Assembly (NCBI RefSeq): GCF_016881005.1
Contig: NZ_JACOPV010000005.1
Coordinates: forward strand, 352,790-416,789
Origin: Pseudomonas arcuscaelestis
GTDB lineage: Bacteria; Pseudomonadota; Gammaproteobacteria; Pseudomonadales; Pseudomonadaceae
Length of the DNA stretch: 64,000 nucleotides
Reading direction: 5' to 3'
Shown: in pieces, positions 1 through 8,474 of the stretch
How positions within the stretch are numbered: the stretch's first letter is position 1
How the letters are laid out: the number at the start of each line of letters is the position of its first letter
Made by a program: the position numbers and the translations under genes
The notes under the pieces: model-generated
What the model saw: only the letters and a program-made list of their open reading frames with translations
Database searches by the model: none
What the model was told of the DNA's origin: nothing

Positions 1-60
1 GAAGCGGGAGGCGTGTTGCAGCGCTTTGCCCAGGACTTCCTCGAATCAGCGACAGCCTGA
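1..60 (+). CDS. acnD: Fe/S-dependent 2-methylisocitrate dehydratase AcnD, C-terminal end (partial)
   Basis: Only the last 19 codons and the TGA stop lie in the window; frame 1 reads EAGGVLQRFAQDFLESATA. The assignment rests on this tail and on the gene immediately downstream, prpF, which accompanies acnD in the methylcitrate cycle for propionyl-CoA breakdown. AcnD dehydrates 2-methylcitrate to a 2-methylaconitate isomer that PrpF then processes. The 88 bp between the two genes hold a REP-like hairpin, so they are probably cotranscribed. Confidence 0.75.
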   Translation, partial: EAGGVLQRFAQDFLESATA

Positions 61-71
61 GGTAAAGCCTG

Positions 72-116
72 ATCACGAGACAAGCCTGCTCCTATGGGGT
101 GGGCTTGTCTGGTGAT
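72..116. repeat. REP-like inverted repeat between acnD and prpF
   Basis: ATCACGAGACAAGCC (72-86) pairs with GGCTTGTCTGGTGAT (102-116) with one mismatch. The arm and the loop CTGCTCCTA resemble the Pseudomonas REP type seen again at 10004-10058. It may stabilise or modulate the acnD-prpF mRNA. Confidence 0.7.
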
Positions 117-148
117 AGCTCCCCCAAAGCATCAACAGGACAACAGCT

Positions 149-1339
149 ATGGCACATGTTCCTCAAGTGAAAATCCCCGCCACTTACATTCGTGGCGGCA
201 CCAGTAAAGGTGTGTTTTTCCGTCTTCAGGACCTGCCCGAGAGTGCGCAGATTCCCGGAGCGTCACGTGATGCGTTATTGCTGCGAGTAATCGGCAGCCC
301 GGACCCTTACGGCAAGCAAATCGACGGCATGGGCGGCGCTACTTCCAGCACCAGCAAGACCGTGATTCTCTCGCGCAGCATCAAGGCCGAGCACGATGTC
401 GACTACCTGTTCGGGCAAGTGTCGATCGACAAGGCGTTCGTTGACTGGAGCGGCAACTGCGGCAACCTTTCCGCTGCCGTCGGCTCATTTGCGATCAGCG
501 CGGGCCTGGTCGACAGCAGCCGTGTGCCGCAAAACGGTGTCGCCACCGTGCGGATCTGGCAAGCCAACATTGGCAAGACCATCATCGCTCATGTACCGAT
601 CACCAACGGTGAAGTGCAGGAGACCGGCGACTTCGAGCTCGATGGCGTGACCTTCCCGGCCGCAGAGGTGCAGTTGGAGTTCATGGATCCGGCGGCGGAC
701 GAGGACGGCGAGGGCGGTTCGATGTTCCCTACCGGCAACCTGATCGATGACTTGGAAGTACCTGGTATCGGTACGCTCAAGGTCACCTTGATCAACGCCG
801 GTATCCCGACCATTTTTGTTCAGGCCCAAGCGCTCGGCTATACCGGCACCGAGTTGCAGGACGCAATCAACAGCGACCCGCAAGCCTTGGCCCGTTTTGA
901 ATCCATTCGAGCCCATGGCGCGGTGCGTATGGGCTTGATCGAGCACATCGACGAAGCCGCCAAGCGCCAGCACACGCCGAAAGTGGCATTTGTTGCGCCG
1001 CCTGCAGCGTACGAGTCGTCCAGTGGTAAAGCGGTAGCAGCCAGCGATATCGATCTGTTGGTGCGTGCGTTGTCCATGGGTAAATTGCACCATGCCATGA
1101 TGGGCACTGCGGCCGTGGCCATTGGTACTGCGGCAGCAGTGCCTGGCACCCTGGTCAACCTTGCAGCCGGTGGTGGTGAGCGTAGCGCGGTGCGTTTCGG
1201 TCATCCTTCGGGCACCTTGCGTGTGGGTGCTGAAGCGCGGCAGGTGGATGGCGAGTGGACGGTCACCAAGGCCATCATGAGCCGCAGCGCTCGTATCCTC
1301 ATGGAAGGCTGGGTGCGTGTTCCAGGTGATGCTTTTTAA
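149..1339 (+). CDS. prpF: 2-methylaconitate cis-trans isomerase PrpF
   Basis: A 396-residue protein of the PrpF family, which isomerises the trans-2-methylaconitate made by AcnD so that aconitase can finish the methylcitrate cycle. The N-terminus has the family signature PATYIRGGTSKGVFFR (about residues 10-25) and DGMGGATSSTSKT (about 59-71). SGNCGNLSAAVG (about 100-111) carries the conserved cysteine of the diaminopimelate-epimerase-like fold. Length matches the family. It lies 88 bp after acnD on the same strand, the order of the alternative AcnD/PrpF methylcitrate operon. AcnB, encoded convergently downstream, is the enzyme likely to hydrate the product. Confidence 0.97.
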   Translation: MAHVPQVKIPATYIRGGTSKGVFFRLQDLPESAQIPGASRDALLLRVIGSPDPYGKQIDGMGGATSSTSKTVILSRSIKAEHDVDYLFGQVSIDKAFVDWSGNCGNLSAAVGSFAISAGLVDSSRVPQNGVATVRIWQANIGKTIIAHVPITNGEVQETGDFELDGVTFPAAEVQLEFMDPAADEDGEGGSMFPTGNLIDDLEVPGIGTLKVTLINAGIPTIFVQAQALGYTGTELQDAINSDPQALARFESIRAHGAVRMGLIEHIDEAAKRQHTPKVAFVAPPAAYESSSGKAVAASDIDLLVRALSMGKLHHAMMGTAAVAIGTAAAVPGTLVNLAAGGGERSAVRFGHPSGTLRVGAEARQVDGEWTVTKAIMSRSARILMEGWVRVPGDAF

Positions 1340-1359
1340 AACCTGTTAACGCTCGCACA

Positions 1360-1409
1360 ATCGCCGGCATAGTCGGCTTCCACTCGATGGGGGCAGGCTG
1401 GCCGGCGAT
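1360..1409. terminator. Hairpin downstream of prpF
   Basis: ATCGCCGGC (1360-1368) and GCCGGCGAT (1401-1409) form a perfect 9-bp stem 20 bp after the prpF stop. There is no U-tract. It could be a Rho-protecting or REP-derived hairpin ahead of the true terminator at 1466-1493. Confidence 0.45.
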
Positions 1410-1465
1410 GTTGTTTGTGGTGCTGATCAAGGTGAAGCGATCGATCGCACTTTCAAGCAGCCAAT

Positions 1466-1493
1466 AAAAACCCCGCCGATTGGCGGGGTTTTT
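1466..1493. terminator. Bidirectional rho-independent terminator for prpF and acnB
   Basis: AAAAACCCCGCC (1466-1477), loop GATT, GGCGGGGTTTTT (1482-1493). The 12-bp perfect dyad is A-rich on one side and T-rich on the other, so it can terminate both convergent genes. Confidence 0.93.
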
Positions 1494-1508
1494 TTACGCT
1501 AGGTCAGC

Positions 1509-4118
1509 TTACGCTTGAACGACCGGGATGTTGGCGCTCGCAGCAGCTTCACGGAACTCGGCGATCTGATCGAAGCTCAGGTAGCGGTAAACGTCGGCAG
1601 CCATGCTGTCGATGTTCTTCGCGTACTCCATGTACTCTTCGACGGTTGGCAGCTTGCCCAGAATCGAGGCAACAGCAGCCAGCTCGGCCGAGGCCAGGTA
1701 GACGTTGGTAGCGTCGCCCAGGCGGTTCGGGAAGTTACGGGTCGAAGTGGAAACCACAGTCGAACCGGTTTGCACACGTGCCTGGTTACCCATGCACAGC
1801 GAGCAACCTGGCATTTCCATGCGTGCACCGGCTTTGCCGTAGATGCCGTAGTAGCCTTCTTCGGTCAGCTGGTGAGCGTCCATCTTGGTTGGCGGAGCCA
1901 GCCACAGACGGGTAGGGATACCACCCTTGACCTTCTCCAGCAACTTGCCGGCAGCGCGGAAGTGACCGATGTTGGTCATGCACGAACCGATGAACACTTC
2001 GTCGATCTTCTCGCCTTGTACGCTCGACAGCAGGCGAGCATCGTCCGGGTCGTTCGGCGCGCAGAGCACAGGCTCTTTGACGTCGGCCAGGTCGATCTCG
2101 ATGATTTCGGCGTATTCGGCGTCCTTGTCGGCTTCCAGCAGCACTGGGTTGGCCAACCAGGCTTCCATCGCTTGAGCACGACGCTCCAGGGTACGGGCGT
2201 CGCCGTAGCCTTCGCTGATCATCCAGCGCAGCAGGGTAACGTTCGACTGCAGGTACTCGGCAATGGCCTTTTCTGGCAGCTTGATCGAGCAACCGGCAGC
2301 AGAACGCTCAGCCGAGGCGTCGGACAGTTCGAACGCTTGCTCGACGGTCAGTTCGTCCAGGCCTTCGATTTCCAGGATGCGGCCGGAGAAGGCGTTGATC
2401 TTGCCCTTCTTCTCGACGGTCAGCAGGCCTTTCTGGATGGCGTAGTAAGGGATGGCGTGAACCAGGTCGCGCAGGGTGATGCCGGGTTGCAGTTTGCCCT
2501 TGAAGCGCACCAGTACCGACTCCGGCATGTCCAGCGGCATTACGCCGGTGGCTGCGGCGAAGGCGACCAGGCCGGAACCGGCCGGGAAGGAAATGCCGAT
2601 CGGGAAACGGGTGTGCGAGTCACCACCGGTACCGACGGTATCCGGCAGCAGCATGCGGTTCAGCCAGCTGTGGATGATGCCGTCGCCTGGACGCAGGGAC
2701 ACGCCGCCACGGGTGCGGATGAAATCCGGCAGGGTGTGGTGGGTGTTGACGTCGATTGGCTTCGGATAGGCCGCAGTGTGGCAGAACGACTGCATGACCA
2801 GGTCAGCAGAGAAGCCCAGGCAGGCGAGGTCTTTGAGCTCGTCGCGGGTCATCGGGCCAGTGGTGTCCTGGGAGCCGACGGTGGTCATCTTCGGTTCGCA
2901 GTAGGTGCCAGGACGAACGCCTTTGCCTTCTGCCAGGCCGCAAGCCTTGCCGACCATTTTCTGTGCCAGGCTGTAGCCCTTGCCGGTGTCGACTGGGGTT
3001 TCCGGCAGCTTGAACAGATCGGTTGGGCCCAGGCCCAGTTCGGCACGCGCCTTCTCGGTCAGACCACGGCCGACGATCAGCGGGATACGGCCGCCAGCGC
3101 GGACTTCGTCGAGCAGCACTTCGGTTTTAAGCTGGAAGTTGGTGACCAGCTCGTCGCTGCCGTGACGACGCACTTCGCCTTTGTACGGGTAGACGTCGAT
3201 GACGTCGCCCATGCCCAGGTCGGTGCAGTCGAACTCGATTGGCAAAGCGCCGGCGTCTTCCATGGTGTTGTAGAAGATCGGGGCGATCTTGGTGCCGAAG
3301 CAGAAACCACCGCCGCGCTTGTTCGGCACGTAAGGGATGTCGTCGCCGAAGAACCACAGCACCGAGTTGGTGGCGGATTTGCGCGAGGAGCCGGTACCCA
3401 CTACGTCACCGACGTAGGCGACTGGGAAGCCCTTGGCCTTGACTTGCTCGATCTGCTTGAGCGGACCGACCACGCCTGGTTGCTCAGGCTCGATGCCGTC
3501 ACGGGCCATTTTCAGCATGGCCAGGGCGTGCAGCGGGATGTCAGGGCGCGACCATGCGTCCGGGGCAGGGGACAGGTCGTCGGTGTTGGTTTCACCTGGG
3601 ACCTTGAAAACGGTCAGGGTGTATTTTTCTTCGATGGCTGGACGGGCAGTGAACCACTCGCCTGCAGCCCAGGATTCCATAACGGCCTTGGCGTGAACGT
3701 TGCCGGCCTTGGCTTTTTCGGCGACGTCGTGGAAGGCGTCGAACATCAGCAGGGTGTGCTTGAGCTGTTCGGCGGCTACGGCGGCCAGTTCAGCGTTGTC
3801 CAGCAGCTCGACCATGGTGGCGATGTTGTAGCCGCCCTGCATGGTACCCAGCAGTTCGACAGCACGCTTTTTGTCGATCAGTGGGGAAGTGGCTTCGCCC
3901 TTGGCGACAGCAGAGAGGAAGCCAGCCTTGACGTAGGCAGCTTCGTCCACTCCTGGTGGAACGCGATTGGTGATCAGGTCGACGAGGACTGCTTCTTCGC
4001 CAGCAGGGGGGTTCTTCAGCAGCTCGACCAGGCCTGCGGTTTGTTCGGCGTTAAGCGGCTGGGGCACGATACCCTGGGCGGCACGCTCTTCGATGTGTTT
4101 GCGGTAGGCTTCAAGCAC
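1509..4118 (-). CDS. acnB: Bifunctional aconitate hydratase 2 / 2-methylisocitrate dehydratase AcnB
   Basis: TCA-cycle aconitase that interconverts citrate and isocitrate and can hydrate methylaconitate from the neighbouring methylcitrate genes. The 869-residue protein follows E. coli AcnB throughout: N-terminal HEAT-like domain ([15 protein letters not shown]), swivel domain with [19 protein letters not shown], then the Fe-S core with [25 protein letters not shown] and [14 protein letters not shown], and the cluster motif [12 protein letters not shown]. The first coding region extends to 4166, but I chose GTG at 4118, giving (V/M)LEAYRKH, because it matches the usual N-terminus and GAGGG lies 9 nt upstream. 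ATG at 4133 is a possible alternative. The 5' region contains a remarkable nested inverted repeat (4238-4375). Confidence 0.97.
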   Translation of the reverse strand: MLEAYRKHIEERAAQGIVPQPLNAEQTAGLVELLKNPPAGEEAVLVDLITNRVPPGVDEAAYVKAGFLSAVAKGEATSPLIDKKRAVELLGTMQGGYNIATMVELLDNAELAAVAAEQLKHTLLMFDAFHDVAEKAKAGNVHAKAVMESWAAGEWFTARPAIEEKYTLTVFKVPGETNTDDLSPAPDAWSRPDIPLHALAMLKMARDGIEPEQPGVVGPLKQIEQVKAKGFPVAYVGDVVGTGSSRKSATNSVLWFFGDDIPYVPNKRGGGFCFGTKIAPIFYNTMEDAGALPIEFDCTDLGMGDVIDVYPYKGEVRRHGSDELVTNFQLKTEVLLDEVRAGGRIPLIVGRGLTEKARAELGLGPTDLFKLPETPVDTGKGYSLAQKMVGKACGLAEGKGVRPGTYCEPKMTTVGSQDTTGPMTRDELKDLACLGFSADLVMQSFCHTAAYPKPIDVNTHHTLPDFIRTRGGVSLRPGDGIIHSWLNRMLLPDTVGTGGDSHTRFPIGISFPAGSGLVAFAAATGVMPLDMPESVLVRFKGKLQPGITLRDLVHAIPYYAIQKGLLTVEKKGKINAFSGRILEIEGLDELTVEQAFELSDASAERSAAGCSIKLPEKAIAEYLQSNVTLLRWMISEGYGDARTLERRAQAMEAWLANPVLLEADKDAEYAEIIEIDLADVKEPVLCAPNDPDDARLLSSVQGEKIDEVFIGSCMTNIGHFRAAGKLLEKVKGGIPTRLWLAPPTKMDAHQLTEEGYYGIYGKAGARMEMPGCSLCMGNQARVQTGSTVVSTSTRNFPNRLGDATNVYLASAELAAVASILGKLPTVEEYMEYAKNIDSMAADVYRYLSFDQIAEFREAAASANIPVVQA

Positions 4119-4525
4119 AGTTATTACCCTCATCAGTGGTCCCAAATGGGTGTCCGGGACGCTCATCCAGAAATTCCGGCACCCGTGCGCAATACGGCTT
4201 CTTGGGCCGCGTAGCCAGGGTTGCAGGAAATCCTTACAGAAGCTGCTTTCAAAGTTTTACGCCTGTAGAACGGAGGCTGATGAGGGCTGGCGAGGGATAT
4301 GCGACAGGCGAATATCCCAGGCCAACGCCGTTCTACCGGATTAACTGTGCTCGTGACGCTTTGAAAACAGCTTCTAACGGACATTTGGCGCCTTAAAAAG
4401 GCCGGGCAATTCTACTGGAAAAAGTTGATAAAGGTAAGGCGCGCTTGATCACTTTAGCGGGTGACCCCCGTTAGACAAAGGGCTAACATGGCAGCCTGTT
4501 CCACCGCATAGCTGTCGGTTTTTTC
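4119..4525. other. Divergent intergenic region acnB / DUF1289 gene
   Basis: This 407-bp stretch holds no convincing gene. It must carry the acnB promoter and leader (minus strand) and the promoter of the 4526 gene (plus strand). Its middle third is the nested inverted repeat described separately. Confidence 0.8.
4238..4375. repeat. 138-bp nested inverted repeat upstream of acnB
   Basis: Three coaxial arms are visible. AGAAGCTGCTTTCAAAG (4238-4254) pairs with CTTTGAAAACAGCTTCT (4359-4375) at 16 of 17 positions. GTAGAACGG (4265-4273) pairs perfectly with CCGTTCTAC (4328-4336). GGGATAT (4294-4300) pairs perfectly with ATATCCC (4312-4318). It could be a small palindromic (MITE-like) insertion, a structured 5' leader of acnB or a small RNA. 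I do not recognise a known family. Confidence 0.7.
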
Positions 4526-4993
4526 ATGTCCAATCAGTCAATAAAAACGCCTTGTGTCGGCCTGTGTTCCACGGTCTACGGGGATCTGGTGTGTCGTGGC
4601 TGCAAGCGTTTTCACCATGAAGTGATCAATTGGAACGGCTATAACGAAGATGAAAAGCGCGCAGTCTGGCTGCGTCTTGAGCAATTGCTGGTACAGGTCA
4701 TGGTGGCCAAACTCGAGGTCTTTGATGCCGAGCGTCTGCGCCAGCAACTGGTGCAACGCAAGATCCGCTTTGTGCCGCATCAGTCCGAATACTGCTGGGC
4801 CTATCAGTTGATCGCCCGTGGCGCGCGGGTGATTCGCGAGCTTGAGGCCTATGGCATGGTGTTGTTGCCGGAGTTCCGTGACTGGGAATTGCCCGAACTG
4901 CGAGATGCCATTGATCGGGAATTCTTTTTGCTGTCCGAGGCGCATTACCAGCGCTATATCGCGCCAGGTTTTCTCAAGGATGCCTTGGGTTAA
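4526..4993 (+). CDS. DUF1289 domain-containing protein
   Basis: A 155-residue protein. The first third is a DUF1289 domain: PCVGLCSTVYGDLVCRGCKRF (about residues 9-29) supplies the family's four conserved cysteines, which suggests metal binding. The rest, rich in charged residues, has no motif I recognise. Biochemical function is not established for the family. No clear Shine-Dalgarno precedes ATG 4526 (upstream sequence is GGTTTTTTC). It is monocistronic, divergent from acnB and convergent with the stress protein gene. Confidence 0.85.
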   Translation: MSNQSIKTPCVGLCSTVYGDLVCRGCKRFHHEVINWNGYNEDEKRAVWLRLEQLLVQVMVAKLEVFDAERLRQQLVQRKIRFVPHQSEYCWAYQLIARGARVIRELEAYGMVLLPEFRDWELPELRDAIDREFFLLSEAHYQRYIAPGFLKDALG

Positions 4994-4998
4994 ATGTC

Positions 4999-5032
4999 GT
5001 TTGCCCCGCGATCCGTAAAGCGCGAGGCAAAC
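4999..5032. terminator. Hairpin between convergent DUF1289 and universal stress genes
   Basis: GTTTGCCCCGCG (4999-5010) pairs with CGCGAGGCAAAC (5021-5032) with one mismatch. It lies 6 bp past the 4993 stop and 16 bp past the 5048 stop. There is no long U-tract. It resembles a decayed REP arm. Confidence 0.55.
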
Positions 5033-5047
5033 CCGACGATGCAGTCC

Positions 5048-5911
5048 TTAGCCCTGCGCCAGCTCGGTCAGGTGGACTTTTGCTTCTTCACTTTTGAGTA
5101 CCAGCACGTCGCATTCCAGTGAATCGAGTACCACCTCGGCAGTGTTGCCTATCAATGCGCCGGAGATGCCGGTACGAGCCACTGTGCCGATCACGGTCAC
5201 CACCGCATCGTACTTCTTCGCGGTGTAGGGAATCAGCACATCGGCAGGGCCCTCGGCAACGTGCAGGCGATCATCCTTGATGTCGAATTCGGCCTGGAAT
5301 GCGGTGCATTCTTCGCGATAGCGCTGCTCGATGGTTTCTTTCAATTGATACACCGGGTCGGCAGCCGAGAGCATCGGCGATGGATGGGCGCTGATCACAT
5401 GCAGGTTGCCCTTGGCCAGGCTGGCGATCTCGTAGCCATGATTGATGATGCTCGTATGCAGCAGGCGATGCGGTTCGTCGTGGTTGCCGACATCCACGGC
5501 GGCGAGGATTACCCCGCCGGTCCATGGTCGTTCGGTCTTGACCATCAACACCGCGCACGGACATTGGCGCAACAGTTTCCAGTCTGAAGGGGTGAGCAGG
5601 GCCTTTTTCAGGGGGTTGTCTGGCCGGTGCTCCTTGATGACCAATTCGCAGCCTTCGGCTTGTTGCACGCTGATGATCGATTCATGCAGGGTGTCGTGCC
5701 ACGCTTGTTCGTAGGTCACATTGTTGTAGCCGTCGTCGTGCAGTTGACTGCACAACAGGCTCAGCAAGGCACTGTGGTCGTGTTTTTTATCGCACATCAA
5801 CAAGTGCAGACGAGCACCCGTGACGCCTGCGATCAGTTTCGCCCGGGTCAGGGCCCGGCTGTGGGCGTGCTCGGGATCGAGTACCACCAGGATGCTGCGT
5901 ACTTCTAGCAT
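5048..5911 (-). CDS. Tandem-domain universal stress protein (UspE-like)
   Basis: A 287-residue cytoplasmic protein made of two Usp domains. The N-terminal copy (about 1-140) starts VRSILVVLDPEHAHSRAL and the C-terminal copy (about 145-280) starts GGVILAAVDVGN. Only the second keeps a recognisable nucleotide-binding glycine motif, VIGTVARTGISGALIGNTAE. The length and two-domain layout match UspE-type proteins involved in stress and stationary-phase survival. The start ATG at 5911 is preceded by GGAG. It is a single gene, divergent from miaE. Confidence 0.9.
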   Translation of the reverse strand: MLEVRSILVVLDPEHAHSRALTRAKLIAGVTGARLHLLMCDKKHDHSALLSLLCSQLHDDGYNNVTYEQAWHDTLHESIISVQQAEGCELVIKEHRPDNPLKKALLTPSDWKLLRQCPCAVLMVKTERPWTGGVILAAVDVGNHDEPHRLLHTSIINHGYEIASLAKGNLHVISAHPSPMLSAADPVYQLKETIEQRYREECTAFQAEFDIKDDRLHVAEGPADVLIPYTAKKYDAVVTVIGTVARTGISGALIGNTAEVVLDSLECDVLVLKSEEAKVHLTELAQG

Positions 5912-6024
5912 GAGCGTGAACTCCCTTCAGAATTGGTCACCGATGTCTGACTATAGACGGCACTCAATGCGATGGGCCTGATATGTATCAAGCATAGTCC
6001 ACTGGTGATCGCCTCCACCGCCGG

Positions 6025-6030
6025 TATAAT
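6025..6030 (+). promoter_or_regulatory. Possible -10 box for miaE
   Basis: A consensus TATAAT lies 38 bp before the miaE start. I see no good -35 hexamer at 16-18 bp, so this is tentative. Confidence 0.35.
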
Positions 6031-6067
6031 CGCCGCTCTTGTCGTTGCCCTGCCTGTTTGTGAGCCT

Positions 6068-6673
6068 ATGCACCTTATTCCCGAAATTGACGCGTTCCTT
6101 GGTTGCCGTACTCCCGATGCCTGGGTCCAGGCAGCTCTTGCCGATCAGGAAACCCTGTTGATCGACCACAAGAACTGCGAGTTCAAGGCCGCCAGCACGG
6201 CGCTGAGCCTGATGGCCAAGTACAACACGCACCTGGACCTGATCAACATGATGTCGCGCCTGGCACGTGAAGAGCTGGTACATCACGAGCAAGTACTGCG
6301 CTTGATGAAACGTCGCAAGATCGGTCTGCGCCCACTGTCGGCGGGTCGCTACGCCTCCGGGTTGCGTCGCGTAGTGCGCACGCACGAGCCGGTAAAGCTG
6401 GTCGACACGTTGGTGGTCGGTGCATTTATCGAAGCGCGCAGTTGTGAGCGCTTTGCCGCGTTGGTGCCGCATCTGGACGAAGAACTGGGCAAGTTCTATC
6501 ACGGCCTGCTCAGCAGCGAAGCTCGGCATTACCAGGGTTACCTTAAGCTGGCACATCAATACGGTGAAGCAGCGGATGTCGAGCGGGTGGTGCTGAAGGT
6601 CAGGGAGGCTGAAGCCGAGTTGATCAATACCCCGGATGTAGAGTTCCGTTTCCATAGCGGTATTCCGGCTTAA
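6068..6673 (+). CDS. miaE: tRNA-(ms2io6A)-hydroxylase MiaE
   Basis: Non-heme diiron monooxygenase that hydroxylates the isopentenyl side chain of 2-methylthio-N6-isopentenyladenosine at tRNA position 37. The 201-residue protein has the ferritin-like ligand set: CEFKAAS, EELVHHEQ, FIEARSCERF and SSEARHYQGY, i.e. paired Glu and ExxH motifs. An in-frame upstream ATG at 5972 would add 32 hydrophobic residues that the family lacks and would run through the TATAAT box, so MHLIPEIDAFLG at 6068 is preferred. A terminator follows. Confidence 0.95.
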   Translation: MHLIPEIDAFLGCRTPDAWVQAALADQETLLIDHKNCEFKAASTALSLMAKYNTHLDLINMMSRLAREELVHHEQVLRLMKRRKIGLRPLSAGRYASGLRRVVRTHEPVKLVDTLVVGAFIEARSCERFAALVPHLDEELGKFYHGLLSSEARHYQGYLKLAHQYGEAADVERVVLKVREAEAELINTPDVEFRFHSGIPA

Positions 6674-6676
6674 ACG

Positions 6677-6714
6677 ATCGCGGCGCGACCATCGAGTTGC
6701 CCCGCGATTTTTTT
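6677..6714 (+). terminator. Rho-independent terminator of miaE
   Basis: ATCGCGG (6677-6683) pairs with CCGCGAT (6702-6708) and runs into seven T residues ending at 6714. Confidence 0.8.
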
Positions 6715-6761
6715 AAGAAGAAATAGTAAGCAGGCTAATTAATGGCTTGACGCTAGCTGTC

Positions 6762-6792
6762 TAGGCAGTAACATTATGTTACTAACTGCCTA
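6762..6792. promoter_or_regulatory. Operator-like palindrome of the MarR-EmrAB operon
   Basis: Two dyads share one centre region. The inner one, AGTAACATTATGTTACT (6767-6783), is a perfect 17-bp palindrome. The outer one is TAGGCAGT (6762-6769) and ACTGCCTA (6785-6792). It ends 15 bp before the MarR start codon, where autoregulating MarR repressors commonly bind. Confidence 0.75.
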
Positions 6793-6807
6793 AGCGGTAT
6801 TGCCTTC

Positions 6808-7281
6808 ATGCAGCACTTTTCCCCCGAAAACTTCCAGACTTGCACCATAGGCTTGCTCCTGGGCCGCGCCGCGCTGGTTAAAGACCGCATTCTCGACAGT
6901 CACCTGCAAGATTTCGGCGTCACTGCCGCGCAGTTCAAGGTGTTGATCATTGTTTCTCAGTACGGCGTCGATACCCCCGCCGAGCTGTGCCGTTACCTGT
7001 CTCTGGATAGCGGCTCGATGACGCGCATGCTCGATCGTCTCGAACAAAAGCAATTGATCATGCGTCGGCGTTGCCCGGATGACCGGCGTCAGGTGCGTCT
7101 GGGCTTGAGCGAAGAAGGGCAGAACCTGGCGGACCAATTGCCGCAGATCGGTGCAGCGGCAATGAACGAGTTGGTAGGCGTGCTCGATGCAACTGAACTG
7201 GCGAACCTTGAAGGCTTGCTGACAAAAGTACTCCTTGCAGCTGGCGACACACTGACAGCCCTACGGGTAGGTGCAAAATGA
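6808..7281 (+). CDS. MarR family transcriptional regulator
   Basis: A 157-residue winged-helix regulator. The recognition region is PAELCRYLSLDSGSMTRMLDRLEQKQLI, followed by the wing RRRCPDDRRQVRLGLSEEG, both typical of MarR/EmrR. It is the first gene of a three-gene operon, with its stop overlapping the fusion-protein start by ATGA. By analogy with MprA-EmrAB it probably represses its own operon until a phenolic or hydrophobic ligand binds. A strong palindrome lies directly upstream. Confidence 0.93.
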   Translation: MQHFSPENFQTCTIGLLLGRAALVKDRILDSHLQDFGVTAAQFKVLIIVSQYGVDTPAELCRYLSLDSGSMTRMLDRLEQKQLIMRRRCPDDRRQVRLGLSEEGQNLADQLPQIGAAAMNELVGVLDATELANLEGLLTKVLLAAGDTLTALRVGAK

Positions 7282-8474
7282 GTGACATGTCTGACAGCGC
7301 CAGCAGCGCGCAAGATCTCAACAACTCCCGAAAACGCAAGACCTGGTTGCTCGGTCTTGCCTTGCTGGTCGTGCTGGGCGGGGGCGCGGTATGGGCCTGG
7401 CACGAGCTTTACGGGCGTTGGAACGAAGAAACCGACGATGCCTATGTCAACGGCAACGTTGTAGAGATCACGCCGTTGATAACCGGCACCGTCGTCAGCA
7501 TCGGTGCCGACGATGGTGATCTGGTTCATGCCGGGCAAGTACTGATTGAGTTCGATCCCAGTGATGCCGAAGTGGGTCTTCAAGCCGCGCAGGCGCAGTT
7601 GGCCCGCGCCGTGCGTCAGGTGCGCGGGTTGTACAGCAATGTCGATGGGATGCGCGCTCAGGTTGCTGCGCGTCAGGCTGAACAGACCAAAGCCCAGGAA
7701 AACTACAACCGACGCAAGACCCTGGCGGCGGGCGGGGCAATTTCCCTGGAAGAGCTGTCTCACGCTCGTGATGATCTGGCCTCGGCACAAAGTTCGCTGA
7801 TCAATGCCAAACAGCAGCTCAATACCACCACTGCACTGGTTGATGACACCGTGGTTTCGTCCCATCCACAGGTGATGGCTGCGGCTGCCGACCTGCGCCA
7901 GGCATACCTGGCTGCCGCACGCACCACTCTGGTGGCGCCGGTTACAGGTTATGTGGCCAAGCGCACAGTGCAATTGGGCCAGCGTCTGGAGCCCGGAACC
8001 GCAACCATGGCGGTGATCCCACTGGATCAGCTATGGATCGACGCCAACTTCAAGGAAACTCAGTTGCGCAACATGCGCATCGGCCAGCCGGTAGATATTG
8101 TTGCCGACTTATATGGTAGCGAGGTCAAGTACAGCGGCACCATCGACAGTCTCGGCGCCGGCACTGGCAGTGCCTTCGCGCTGCTGCCAGCGCAGAACGC
8201 CACTGGCAACTGGATCAAGATCGTCCAGCGGGTGCCCGTGCGTATTCACATCAATGCCGAACAACTGGCCGCCCATCCACTGCGTATCGGTCTTTCGACC
8301 CAGGTTAGCGTTGATCTGCATGACCAGAGCGGCCCTGTATTGGCCCAGGTGCCTGCGCAAAAGGCATCGTTTGCCACTCAGGTGTATGACCGCCAGTTGA
8401 TTGAAGCCGATGCCATGATCACGCGGCTGATCCATGAAAACAGTGAAGGCTCCAGCAAGACGGCCGTGCGATGA
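7278..8474 (+). CDS. HlyD/EmrA-type membrane fusion protein of an efflux pump
   Basis: Periplasmic adaptor (398 residues) linking the inner-membrane MFS pump to an outer-membrane channel. A single transmembrane anchor lies at about residues 20-40 (WLLGLALLVVLGGGAVWAW). The biotinyl-lipoyl-like half DDAYVNGNVVEITPLITGTV follows, then a coiled-coil hairpin rich in Ala/Gln (about 100-210) and the second lipoyl half TTLVAPVTGYVAKRTVQLG. The ATGA overlaps at both ends show translational coupling. The natural partner TolC is not encoded here. Confidence 0.93.
   Translation: MSDMSDSASSAQDLNNSRKRKTWLLGLALLVVLGGGAVWAWHELYGRWNEETDDAYVNGNVVEITPLITGTVVSIGADDGDLVHAGQVLIEFDPSDAEVGLQAAQAQLARAVRQVRGLYSNVDGMRAQVAARQAEQTKAQENYNRRKTLAAGGAISLEELSHARDDLASAQSSLINAKQQLNTTTALVDDTVVSSHPQVMAAAADLRQAYLAAARTTLVAPVTGYVAKRTVQLGQRLEPGTATMAVIPLDQLWIDANFKETQLRNMRIGQPVDIVADLYGSEVKYSGTIDSLGAGTGSAFALLPAQNATGNWIKIVQRVPVRIHINAEQLAAHPLRIGLSTQVSVDLHDQSGPVLAQVPAQKASFATQVYDRQLIEADAMITRLIHENSEGSSKTAVR

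Noticed and set aside
1515..4214. 899-codon open frame on the plus strand opposite acnB
   Set aside because: It is a high-GC antisense shadow of AcnB, rich in Gly/Val/Asp/Gln without any domain pattern; AcnB is unmistakable on the other strand.
5972..6067. N-terminal extension of MiaE from ATG 5972
   Set aside because: The extra 32 residues are absent from the family and cover a TATAAT promoter-like box.
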